A stretch of 64,000 nt of DNA. It comes from Pollutiaquabacter aromativorans (GTDB lineage Bacteria; Bacteroidota; Bacteroidia; AKYH767-A; 2013-40CM-41-45). The notes beneath the pieces were generated by a model. That model did no database searches. It was not told where the DNA came from and saw nothing but the letters and a program-made list of their open reading frames with translations. Of this stretch, positions 9,221 to 16,449 are shown in pieces (position 1 is the stretch's first letter; each line of letters begins with the position of its first letter). Both the position numbers and the translations under genes were made by a program. Location of the stretch: contig CP185379.1 in NCBI GenBank assembly GCA_049177215.1, forward strand, positions 1,116,001-1,180,000, in the 5' to 3' direction.

Positions 9221-9246
9221 CCTGCCGAAGCTTTAGCGAAGGCAGG
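9221..9246. repeat. 26-nt hairpin element inside the heptamer array
   Basis: CCTGCC and GGCAGG arms enclose GAAGCTTTAGCGAA. The fold is a 6-bp stem, a symmetric GAA/GAA internal loop, a GC/GC pair step and a TTTA loop. With a 4-nt CTTG lead it splits the AGTGAAY array into two halves. From memory, this sequence (translated FAKASAG) recurs in unrelated uncultivated bacterial genomes. Confidence 0.75.
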
Positions 9247-9295
9247 AGCGAATAGCGAATAGCGAATAGTGAACAGTGAATAGTGAACAGTGAAT
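9247..9295. repeat. Heptamer array AGYGAAY, second half (7 units)
   Basis: Seven perfect-register units, three AGCGAAT then four alternating AGTGAAC and AGTGAAT, beginning at the base after the hairpin element. Confidence 0.9.
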
Positions 9296-9311
9296 AGTTT
9301 TTTAGGAGATT

Positions 9312-9388
9312 CCTCGTCCCTCGTCCCTCGTCCCTCATTCCTCATTCCTCATTCCTCGTCCCTCGTCCCTTGGTTCTTGTCCCTCCTT
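9312..9388. repeat. Heptamer array CCTCRTY (8 good units plus 3 decayed)
   Basis: Units run CCTCGTC x3, CCTCATT x3, CCTCGTC x2, then CCTTGGT, TCTTGTC and CCTCCTT. The period is again 7 nt but the unit differs from the AGTGAAY array 16 nt upstream. Confidence 0.85.
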
Positions 9389-9598
9389 CAAACAAAGAGC
9401 CGCCGATCCTTTCGAACCGACGGCCCCCCACACGAAAAACATGAACACAAAAACGTAATGAGAACAACGTCCTGTGCATGCTTGTATTGTATGAGACGTT
9501 CGAGATGACCTGTTCGTGACAGACATTAACACAACTTAACCTCCGGACTGTTAATACCGATGATTCGGGCTTTGTCAGTGGGCTGCGGGGAAAGGAGT
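9389..9598. other. Remainder of the gene-free spacer
   Basis: I see no gene, tRNA or stable hairpin here. Two TTAAC words lie 10 bp apart at 9526-9530 and 9536-9540. A TATTTTG at 9599-9605, 15 nt before the next ATG, is a one-base-short -7-like box. Confidence 0.5.
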
Positions 9599-9620
9599 AT
9601 TTTTGTGAAAAATCGCTCCC

Positions 9621-10163
9621 ATGAAAACCAACTCCCTCGGAATAGGTTCCCGGATCCGGCATCCCCAGTTTGGTGCAGGCGTCATCGTACAGGTCAAACC
9701 GGAAGAGTATGTCGTAACTTTCATGGATCACGGGATGCGCGATCTGGACCGTGACGAACAGGGCCTTGAGATCATCGACGCCAACGATCAGGACCAGGAC
9801 CTGGTGTCACTGGCCGATATCGAGGTGTTGTTGGTTAATGTGATCCGGAAGTACTCCGACATCCAGGAGCGTGTCGAGTTGGGAGGTCGTTGGATAGGGG
9901 GCAAGATGGTGCTACAACCGGCCGATGCCGCGTTGAAACCCAAGGAGGTCCCGATTGAAACGTTCTTCAACAAGATTGTGATGCTGCGGGATCGCCTGCG
10001 GGTGCTGGAGCAACGCATCAATGCCCATGAAAAGTTGTCGGATGAGGACAAGGTCAACATCCAGCAGTACATCACCCGTTGTTATGGCAGCCTGACCACG
10101 TTCAATGTGCTATTCAAGTACCAGACCGATCAGTTCACCGGTGAGAAAGGCGCGAAGGATTAA
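9621..10163 (+). CDS. Small protein with a UvrD-tail-like Tudor motif
   Basis: 180 residues with no signal peptide. The N-terminus GIGSRIRHPQFGAGVIVQV (7-25) matches the GxRVxHPxFGxG pattern of the small SH3/Tudor-like domain at the C-terminus of UvrD/PcrA helicases, which contacts RNA polymerase. The rest is helical with a likely coiled segment (MLRDRLRVLEQRINAHEKLS, about 119-138). I do not recognise the whole protein as a named family. It stands alone between the repeat-rich spacer and another heptamer array. Confidence 0.7.
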   Translation: MKTNSLGIGSRIRHPQFGAGVIVQVKPEEYVVTFMDHGMRDLDRDEQGLEIIDANDQDQDLVSLADIEVLLVNVIRKYSDIQERVELGGRWIGGKMVLQPADAALKPKEVPIETFFNKIVMLRDRLRVLEQRINAHEKLSDEDKVNIQQYITRCYGSLTTFNVLFKYQTDQFTGEKGAKD

Positions 10164-10174
10164 GGAATTTGAAT

Positions 10175-10223
10175 TCGGTTGGCGGATTTCAGTCGGCGGT
10201 ATGCGGTGAGCAGTTTGCGGTAG
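10175..10223. repeat. Heptamer array GCGGTNN (7 units)
   Basis: Units TCGGTTG, GCGGATT, TCAGTCG, GCGGTAT, GCGGTGA, GCAGTTT and GCGGTAG follow one another in register. Older or more decayed than the AGTGAAY array but with the same 7-nt period. Confidence 0.65.
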
Positions 10224-10290
10224 CTGGATGTGAATTCGAAAGAGTATTAATCGACTAATCAGTAGTGCCTTGCGGAAGGAAATTTGAGCA

Positions 10291-12180
10291 ATGAATCTTT
10301 TATCGGTTGATCGTGTCAGCAAGGCTTATGGTGACAAACTGCTCTTCCAGGAGTTGAGTTTCGGGATCGCGCGCGGCGAGAAGGTAGCGTTGATCGCGCG
10401 GAACGGTACAGGCAAGACCACCCTGTTGCGCATTCTGGCCGGTAAAGACGTGCCGGATTCCGGTGAGGTCACGTATCGGAAGGATGTTCGCGTTGCTTAC
10501 CTCGAACAGGAGCCCAGTTTCGACGGACATCGAACCGTCGCGGAGCTGATCTTCGGTGACGAGAATCCGGTAGTACAACTCACCCGGCAATACGAACTGG
10601 CGCTGGAACAACACTCCCGGGAGAATACGCCGGCAAGCGCGAGGAATCTGGAAGAGATGACCCACCGCATGGATGCGGCCAATGCCTGGGACTATGAAGC
10701 CCGCATCCGTCAGGTCCTTGGACAACTCGACATCCACGACCTCGACCGAAAGATCCTGGGTTTCTCCGGCGGTCAGCAAAAACGAATCGCACTGGCCAAG
10801 GTGCTGGTAGAACCCTCCGATTTGCTCATCCTCGACGAGCCCACGAACCACCTGGATGTTGAAATGGTGGAATGGCTGGAGGGCTATCTCGGCCGGGCCA
10901 ACCTCAGCCTGTTACTCGTGACCCACGACCGTTACTTCCTGGATAATGTCACCGACCGCATTCTCGAACTTGATCTGGGGAAGATCTTCGCTTATGATGG
11001 TAACTACGCGTTCTTCCTGGAGAAGAAGGCCGAACGGGAGGAAGCGGAAGCACGGACCCAGGACAAATTGCGTAACCTCTTCAGGACCGAACTGGAATGG
11101 GTCCGTCGGATGCCGAAGGCGCGTGGCACCAAGTCGAAAGCGCGGATCGATGCCTTTCATGATCTGAAAGACCGTATGGGTGGCAAGCGAAAGGAAGACG
11201 GTCTTGAGCTTGATGTGAAGATGAACCGGATCGGCGGGAAGATCATCGAGTTGAAAAAGGTCTACAAGGCGTTTGGCGATCGTACCATCCTGAAAGGCTT
11301 CGACTATACGTTCCGGACCGGTGAACGGGTCGGCATCGTCGGAAAGAACGGCTGTGGCAAGACCACCTTCCTGAACATCATCTCCGGAAAGGAGCCGCCG
11401 GACTCCGGGAAAGTGAATATTGGCGAGACCGTCGTATTCGGTTTCTATTCACAGGCGGGATTGCAGGTGAAGGAGGATAAACGCGTCATAGAAGTCGTTC
11501 GGGAACATGCCGACGTGATTCAACTGGCCGATGGCAGCAAGGTGTCGGCCGGACAGTTTCTGCAGTTGTTTCAGTTTCCGCCTTCGTTGCAGCAGACCTA
11601 CGTCTCGAAGCTGAGCGGTGGCGAGCGGCGACGTCTGCACTTGCTCACGGTGCTGATCCGCAATCCGAATTTCCTGATCCTCGACGAACCTACGAACGAC
11701 CTTGATCTCCTGACCCTGGCCACGCTCGAGGAGTTCCTCCTGCATTATCGTGGTTGTTTGGTGATCGTTTCGCACGATCGCTACTTCATGGATAAGCTGG
11801 TGGATCACCTGCTGGTCTTCGAAGGCGAGGGAAAGATCCGGGATTACAACGGGACATATTCCGAACTGAGGATCGACCAGGAGGAACGGGAAAAAGCGGC
11901 GGATCAGGCAGCGGTGCTCGAACGGAAAGCGCGGGAACAGGAAGCACCGGTAAAGGAAACCGCCAGGAAGAAGCTCACCTACAAAGAACGGCTGGAGTTC
12001 GAGCGATTGGAATCGGAGATCGCCGCCCTGGAAGCAAAGAAGGCCGACCTGACCGGACTGCTCAACGGGGGATCTTCCGACCATGCCGCACTCAGCGGTT
12101 GGGCCCATGAACTGGAGTCGGTTCTGCAGCAGTTGGACGAGAAATCCATGCGTTGGCTGGAGTTGTCGGAGTTGGCCTGA
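10291..12180 (+). CDS. uup: ABC-F ATPase, Uup type
   Basis: A soluble ATPase with two ABC domains and no membrane part, 629 residues. ABC-F proteins act on ribosomes; Uup also affects branched DNA structures. Domain 1 has P-loop ARNGTGKT (36-43; the first Gly is Ala), signature FSGGQQKRIALAKVL and Walker B LLILDEPTNHLD. Domain 2 has GKNGCGKT, LSGGERRRLHLL and FLILDEPTNDLD. The C-terminal charged coiled coil (KLTYKERLEFERLESEI onward) is what marks Uup within ABC-F. The 215-nt spacer after it holds an imperfect hairpin around GGGCTAGCCC (12209-12218) and nothing else recognised. Confidence 0.88.
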   Translation: MNLLSVDRVSKAYGDKLLFQELSFGIARGEKVALIARNGTGKTTLLRILAGKDVPDSGEVTYRKDVRVAYLEQEPSFDGHRTVAELIFGDENPVVQLTRQYELALEQHSRENTPASARNLEEMTHRMDAANAWDYEARIRQVLGQLDIHDLDRKILGFSGGQQKRIALAKVLVEPSDLLILDEPTNHLDVEMVEWLEGYLGRANLSLLLVTHDRYFLDNVTDRILELDLGKIFAYDGNYAFFLEKKAEREEAEARTQDKLRNLFRTELEWVRRMPKARGTKSKARIDAFHDLKDRMGGKRKEDGLELDVKMNRIGGKIIELKKVYKAFGDRTILKGFDYTFRTGERVGIVGKNGCGKTTFLNIISGKEPPDSGKVNIGETVVFGFYSQAGLQVKEDKRVIEVVREHADVIQLADGSKVSAGQFLQLFQFPPSLQQTYVSKLSGGERRRLHLLTVLIRNPNFLILDEPTNDLDLLTLATLEEFLLHYRGCLVIVSHDRYFMDKLVDHLLVFEGEGKIRDYNGTYSELRIDQEEREKAADQAAVLERKAREQEAPVKETARKKLTYKERLEFERLESEIAALEAKKADLTGLLNGGSSDHAALSGWAHELESVLQQLDEKSMRWLELSELA

Positions 12181-12395
12181 CGAACTGGATCAACGTCACC
12201 GGCGATCCGGGCTAGCCCCGGGTGATCTCGTCAGGCTAAGGCTGTTCAACCGGGCGATCCCGCTGATCTGACGAGAGAACACGGGACTGGAGGCGAGCAG
12301 CGCACGGATCGGTCCGCTCCTCATTTTTCATTGTGTAAAACTGCGGCCAGGGCGACCACTTCCTCTCGCGGGAAAGTGTTTTCTTTATTCCATCG

Positions 12396-13661
12396 ATGGC
12401 GAATGACTTTTTTCATCAGCGCGATTCGTTTCTCGCATTTCGCTTGCCGGATTTTCGGAAACTGTTGGCTTCGAAATTCCTGTTGACGCTTGGCCTGCAA
12501 ATCCAGTTTGTTGTATTGAGCTGGCAGGTGTACGAGATCACCAAGGACCCGCTGTCGTTGGGTTTGCTCGGACTGGCCGAGGCGATTCCGGCTGTCGGAC
12601 TGGCCTTATACGGGGGCTACGTGGCCGACCGGAACGATCGCCGTGTCCTGCTGGCGCGGATCGGATTTTTACAGTTGTGTGTGTCGATCGGTCTTTTCCT
12701 GTTGTCCCGTCATTACAGCCAGGGCGGGTTCGCCGGTACGGCCATGCCGTTGTATGCGGTGATGTTTCTGCTCGGATTGTTGCGGGGCTTTTATAGTCCG
12801 GCGCAGGTCGCATTGGTCGGACAAATCGTGCCTCGGGAAGCCTATGCGAACTCCGCGGCCTGGAACAGTACCTTTTGGCATGTGGCGGTGGTCGTGGGCA
12901 GTTCTATCGGCGGTCTGATGCTTGGTTTTTTGGGTAAGCAATTTTCGTACGGGGTCGTCGTAGCCTTGATGCTGCTATCCTTCCTACAGGTCGTGCGCGT
13001 ACCCCGACAGCCATACGCGCCCGCGACGCGGGATGAAACGATGGGTGCAAGTATCCGCAGCGGATTACGTTTCGTGTTCGGAAATCAGATGATCTTCGGA
13101 GCGATGGTGCTGGACCTGGTAGCCGTGCTCTTCGGTGGGGCTACGGCGATGTTACCGGTCTTTGCCAGTGAAGTGCTCGGGGTGGGGGAGAAAGGATTCG
13201 GATTCCTGCGTGCGGCGCCATTTGCCGGTTCGGTGATCATGGCGTTGTACATGACCAAGCATCCGCCGCTGCGCAATGCCGGAAAGAAATTGTTGTGGTG
13301 TGTGGCCGGATTTTCCGCCTGCATGATCGCATTCGCCTTGTCGAAGAGCTTTTATTTGTCGCTGGCCATTCTCGCGTTGAGCGGAGCCTTCGATAACGTC
13401 AGCGTAGTGATCCGCGCTACGATCGTGCAGTTATTCACCCCAAACGACATGCGTGGACGCGTTTCCAGCGTAAGCACCATGTTCATCAGCAGTTCGAACG
13501 AGTTGGGGGCATTCGAGTCGGGTTTTGCCGCGAAATTGCTGGGGTTGGTTCCGTCGGTCGTGATTGGCGGCTCGGTTGCCATGGGCTCCGTACTGGCCGC
13601 CGGCGTCTGGCTGCCCAAGCTGCGCAAGCTCCAGTTACACGAACCGATACCGCCTGCCTGA
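12396..13661 (+). CDS. MFS exporter (EntS-like)
   Basis: A 421-residue, 12-helix major facilitator in the inner membrane. The loop between helices 2 and 3 reads GGYVADRNDRRVLL (near 72-85), the MFS motif GxxxDRxxRR. The N-terminus FRLPDFRKLLASKFLLTLG is typical of the MFS_3 / enterobactin-exporter-like group. The substrate cannot be inferred: there is no siderophore gene nearby and the gene seems monocistronic. Confidence 0.82.
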   Translation: MANDFFHQRDSFLAFRLPDFRKLLASKFLLTLGLQIQFVVLSWQVYEITKDPLSLGLLGLAEAIPAVGLALYGGYVADRNDRRVLLARIGFLQLCVSIGLFLLSRHYSQGGFAGTAMPLYAVMFLLGLLRGFYSPAQVALVGQIVPREAYANSAAWNSTFWHVAVVVGSSIGGLMLGFLGKQFSYGVVVALMLLSFLQVVRVPRQPYAPATRDETMGASIRSGLRFVFGNQMIFGAMVLDLVAVLFGGATAMLPVFASEVLGVGEKGFGFLRAAPFAGSVIMALYMTKHPPLRNAGKKLLWCVAGFSACMIAFALSKSFYLSLAILALSGAFDNVSVVIRATIVQLFTPNDMRGRVSSVSTMFISSSNELGAFESGFAAKLLGLVPSVVIGGSVAMGSVLAAGVWLPKLRKLQLHEPIPPA

Positions 13662-13674
13662 CGCGCCGAGTTCG

Positions 13675-13682
13675 TATCTTTG
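13675..13682 (+). promoter_or_regulatory. -7 promoter box of the 13701 gene
   Basis: TATCTTTG, an exact TAnnTTTG box, ends 18 nt before the ATG. The TTG inside it is in frame with the gene and could be mistaken for a start. Confidence 0.65.
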
Positions 13683-13700
13683 CAGCTCAAGCCGATCATC

Positions 13701-14183
13701 ATGTACGTACCGCTGCAAGAGTTACCGAAGGACGCCCGGATCTGGATATTTCAGTCCCCACGTCCGCTGACACCCGACGAAGAACGCTGGGTTCGGGAGG
13801 AAGCAGAACGATTCGTTTCGGAATGGACGGCGCACAACGTCGCGCTGAAGGCCGGCTACGCGATCTTCGACCATCACTTTCTGGTATTGGCAATCGACGA
13901 GCGGCAGGCCATGGCCAGTGGATGTTCCATCGACAAGTCGGTGCACCTGGTTCGGCGAGTAAGTGAGCAGCTCGGCGTGGACCTGCTGGACCGGATGAAC
14001 TTCGCTTTCGGGGAAGGGGAGATGTTGAAAGTGGTTCCCAGAAAAGAATTCGCCCGACTCGTGGAGTCAGGCGAAATCGGTCCGAAGACCGTGGTGTACA
14101 ATAACCTGGTAGACCGGCTGTCTGACCTTGAGTCGGCTTGGAAGGTGCCTTTTGCCGAGAGTTGGCACCGGCAGTTGGTCTGA
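13701..14183 (+). CDS. Conserved Bacteroidota protein of unknown function
   Basis: 160 residues, soluble. I recognise the family from Bacteroidota genomes, where it is often labelled 'ABC transporter ATPase', but there is no P-loop, signature or Walker B here, so that name looks wrong. Conserved-looking stretches are RIWIFQS (about 12-18), the SGCSIDKSV motif near residue 75, VDLLDRMNFAF and the C-terminal PFAESWHRQL. ATG 13701 is preferred because the in-frame TTG upstream lies inside the promoter box. No partner gene is evident. Confidence 0.8.
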   Translation: MYVPLQELPKDARIWIFQSPRPLTPDEERWVREEAERFVSEWTAHNVALKAGYAIFDHHFLVLAIDERQAMASGCSIDKSVHLVRRVSEQLGVDLLDRMNFAFGEGEMLKVVPRKEFARLVESGEIGPKTVVYNNLVDRLSDLESAWKVPFAESWHRQLV

Positions 14184-14189
14184 TCGCGC

Positions 14190-14975
14190 TTACTTCTTCA
14201 CCGGCACTTCGCGGGTGATTTCACCTTTCTTGTAGTACAGTTTCTTTACGAGCACTTTGTTCTCGTAGACCTTCCATTCGCCGTCTTCGTCGCCCGCGAT
14301 GAAACTACCTTCCTGCTTGAGGTCGCCGTTTTCGTCGTAGAGTTTCGCCGGGCCCGACAATTCACCGTTCACGTAGGTATATTCAATGGAAGGTTTGCCG
14401 GCTGAACTGAACCATTTCGAAACCCCGTCGCGCACACCGTTTTTGTAGTTGGCGTCTTCCTGCAATTTGCTGTCGTCGTAGAACGACCTGCGATTGCCTT
14501 GCAGAACGCCTTTCACGTAGTGTTCCATGGTCTTGATGCGGCCGTTGTTGCTGTAGGTAAGGCGTGGACCCTGGAGGGTATCGTTCAGGTAGGTTTCGTT
14601 CAGGTTGACCTGGCCGACGGCGGAGAAAGCAAGCACGGCGCCGTTCTTATGCCCGTCCCTATATTCTTCGACTTTTACCAGCACATTGTTGCTGCTGGCA
14701 TATTCGCGCCAGACACCGTCGCGCTTGCCGTCGCGCATGAACCCCTGCGCTTTTACGGACCCGTTGGGGTTGAGGATGGTCCACTGGCTGCGACCGGGAG
14801 TCAGGGGATCGGGCGTTGCAATGGTATCGATCTTTCCAGAAACCTGTTCTCCACGCAGGATCGGGTTCACCGGCTTGACCGGTTGAGGAGCCTTGACCGG
14901 GGCCATTTGATTGTCTTTCTGAGCCGAGACACTCAGGCCGGTTGCGAGCAGGAAGGGGAGCAGCAGTTTTTTCAT
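14190..14975 (-). CDS. YwqK-type MORN-repeat secreted protein
   Basis: 261 residues with a signal peptide (MKKLLLPFLLATGLSVSAQ). The mature protein is a run of MORN_2 repeats of about 20 residues, each built around Y-x-x-G-x-x-(D/N)-G, from GFMRDGKRDGVWREY (about 78) to GSFIAGDEDGEWKVY near 228. Databases often call these 'YwqK family antitoxin', but no toxin partner is next to it. A cell-surface or periplasmic structural role is as likely. It is divergent from the GNAT gene. Confidence 0.8.
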   Translation of the reverse strand: MKKLLLPFLLATGLSVSAQKDNQMAPVKAPQPVKPVNPILRGEQVSGKIDTIATPDPLTPGRSQWTILNPNGSVKAQGFMRDGKRDGVWREYASSNNVLVKVEEYRDGHKNGAVLAFSAVGQVNLNETYLNDTLQGPRLTYSNNGRIKTMEHYVKGVLQGNRRSFYDDSKLQEDANYKNGVRDGVSKWFSSAGKPSIEYTYVNGELSGPAKLYDENGDLKQEGSFIAGDEDGEWKVYENKVLVKKLYYKKGEITREVPVKK

Positions 14976-14991
14976 AGCAGTTAAACCGGCG

Positions 14992-14999
14992 CAAAGATA
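14992..14999 (-). promoter_or_regulatory. -7 promoter box of the YwqK-like gene
   Basis: TATCTTTG on the minus strand, an exact TAnnTTTG box, ends 16 nt before the ATG at 14975. Confidence 0.65.
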
Positions 15000-15051
15000 G
15001 TCCTGCTTCGGGAATTTGTGATGAACATCGGAAGCTGCGTATTTTCACCGC

Positions 15052-15591
15052 ATGGCCTGGACAGTAGAAATTGCCGGAGTTCAAGACACGGAGGTTGTCG
15101 CCCGGATCGGTCGGGAGACCTTTTATGAAACATGGCGGGATTACAATACCCCGGAGGATATGGCGCTCTATCTGCAAGATGCCTTTGACCACGATAAAGT
15201 CCGGAAGGATCTCGCCAATTCGGAGGTGAACACCTTCTTCCTGGTACGTGATGGTGCGCGGATCGGTGGCTACGCCAAGGTTCGTCGCGACCGGATCTAT
15301 CCCGCTTTGGAAGGAACACGTCCGTTGGAGATCGAGCGGGTGTACGTCTTCCGGGAGTTGCATGGGGAAGGATTGGCGGCGACGCTCATGGATGCGATCA
15401 TTCGTCTTGCGCAAGAGGAGGGCATGGATATGCTTTGGCTAGGGGTCAACATCGACAACGCGCGCGCGATCCGCTTTTACCGGAAATATGGTTTCGAGAT
15501 CTTTGGCAGTAAACTGTTTCAGCTCGGCAAAGCGCTGGACGAAGATTACCTGATGAAGGCTGCGGTACCAGCGTTGAAGCAACAACAATAA
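15052..15591 (+). CDS. GNAT-family N-acetyltransferase
   Basis: A 179-residue cytoplasmic acetyl-CoA-dependent acetyltransferase. The acetyl-CoA loop is in YVFRELHGEGLAATLMDAI (near 100-118), a variant of the R/QxxGxG/A motif with E in place of the first R/Q. It is followed by VNIDNARAIRFYRKYGFEI, the standard GNAT motif B. The N-terminal half (FYETWRDYNTPEDMALYL) is like that of many Bacteroidota GNATs. The substrate is unknown. It is divergent from the YwqK-like gene and the barrel gene follows after 42 nt. Confidence 0.88.
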   Translation: MAWTVEIAGVQDTEVVARIGRETFYETWRDYNTPEDMALYLQDAFDHDKVRKDLANSEVNTFFLVRDGARIGGYAKVRRDRIYPALEGTRPLEIERVYVFRELHGEGLAATLMDAIIRLAQEEGMDMLWLGVNIDNARAIRFYRKYGFEIFGSKLFQLGKALDEDYLMKAAVPALKQQQ

Positions 15592-15633
15592 ACATCAGCT
15601 TATCAGCGTTATTACCCGAAGATCACAGACCCC

Positions 15634-16296
15634 ATGCATCCTTACTGGTTTCGTTGGATCATCTTCATCACGGCTGCAGGGGCGGCCGCACTGAGTCCTG
15701 CAACAAGCTATGCCGGAGAAGGGAGTCTCTTCCGACAGGAAAATTCCGGTTGGTTTTCACTTGGTACGCGCAACACGCTGAGCCTGTTCAACGAGATGCC
15801 GGAGGAAGGCATGGGGGTTGGCATCGGCGGCCAGTTCCGGTTGCAATTAGGTAAGCGTTTGAATACCGAATGGTACTTCGATTATCTGACGTCGGAGGTG
15901 GGCGATTTTGCTCAGCGGAACGATTACCACATCGGTTGGTCGGTGATGTATTATCCCGGTAAGCACGTTGATTTTTCCCGCTTGCTACAGCCGTACCTGA
16001 TTCTGGGGCATTGTTTCGATTACACGGATGTTTTTGAAAAAGACAACCGGAGCAATCATGCCGATCGCCTGAGTATGGCGACGCAAGGCGGTATCGGGAC
16101 CCACTTCAACATCACGAGAGCGCTGGATGTAAGCCTCTCCGGGCAATACATGGTGCATTTTGGAAAAGAGGTAACGGCAGACAAGCAGGTCGGTCACACT
16201 CACATCGAAGTAGAGGACCATACCCACGCGGGCGGACACGTATTGTTGACCGTTTCGGCGAATTACAAGTTCGTGCGGTTGTGGGGAAGGGAGTGA
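15634..16296 (+). CDS. Outer-membrane beta-barrel protein
   Basis: 220 residues. The N-terminal signal peptide (FIITAAGAAALSPATSYAG region, written as IFITAAGAAALSPATSYAG) is cleaved near residue 29. The rest is alternating amphipathic strands typical of an 8-stranded barrel: FRLQLGKRLNTEWYFDYL, HIGWSVMYYPG, LDVSLSGQYMVHFG and a final HVLLTVSANYKFVRLWGRE. A His-rich stretch (HTHIEVEDHTHAGGH, near 188-202) lies in a predicted loop and could bind metal. The stop codon lies inside the first heptamer of the array that follows. Confidence 0.75.
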   Translation: MHPYWFRWIIFITAAGAAALSPATSYAGEGSLFRQENSGWFSLGTRNTLSLFNEMPEEGMGVGIGGQFRLQLGKRLNTEWYFDYLTSEVGDFAQRNDYHIGWSVMYYPGKHVDFSRLLQPYLILGHCFDYTDVFEKDNRSNHADRLSMATQGGIGTHFNITRALDVSLSGQYMVHFGKEVTADKQVGHTHIEVEDHTHAGGHVLLTVSANYKFVRLWGRE

Positions 16297-16445
16297 ACAG
16301 TGAACAGCCAATAGCGATTAGTGAATAGTGAATAGTGAATTGTGAACAGTGATCCTTCAACTTTCCACTTTCATCTTTCAACTCTCCCCAATCAACAATC
16401 ACCAATCACAAATTACAAATTACTAATTACTAATTTCTAATCCCC
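16292..16445. repeat. 22 heptamers in one continuous register
   Basis: The array starts in the last two codons of the barrel gene and runs to 5 nt before the lptD stop codon. Units drift in three blocks without losing phase: AGTGAAY-like (9 units), TTTCAAC-like (5), AATCACN/AATTACN-like (8). There are no genes inside. Confidence 0.85.
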
Positions 16446-16449
16446 ACCC

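Noticed and set aside
9094..9345. Frames on the minus strand with repeated HYSLFT peptides
   Set aside because: They are translations of the heptamer arrays; the 7-residue peptide period is the 21-nt least common multiple of codon and repeat unit.
9154..9388. CRISPR array
   Set aside because: Units are contiguous with no spacers between them and there are no cas genes in the window.
9526..9540. Second regulator site made of two TTAAC words 10 bp apart
   Set aside because: Only two copies, in an AT-richer spacer with no link to the two-component genes; too weak to claim.
11449..12108. 219-codon open frame opposite the uup gene
   Set aside because: Antisense to the second ABC domain and coiled coil; shadow frame.
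12181..12395. Possible tRNA or small RNA in the 215-nt spacer after uup
   Set aside because: No cloverleaf arms or T-loop sequence; only an imperfect hairpin around GGGCTAGCCC was found.
13701..14183. ABC transporter ATPase name for this gene
   Set aside because: No Walker A, signature or Walker B motif is present; the label seems to be a database carry-over.
14190..14975. Toxin-antitoxin module implied by the YwqK name
   Set aside because: No toxin gene is adjacent and the protein has a signal peptide, so a classical antitoxin role is unlikely.
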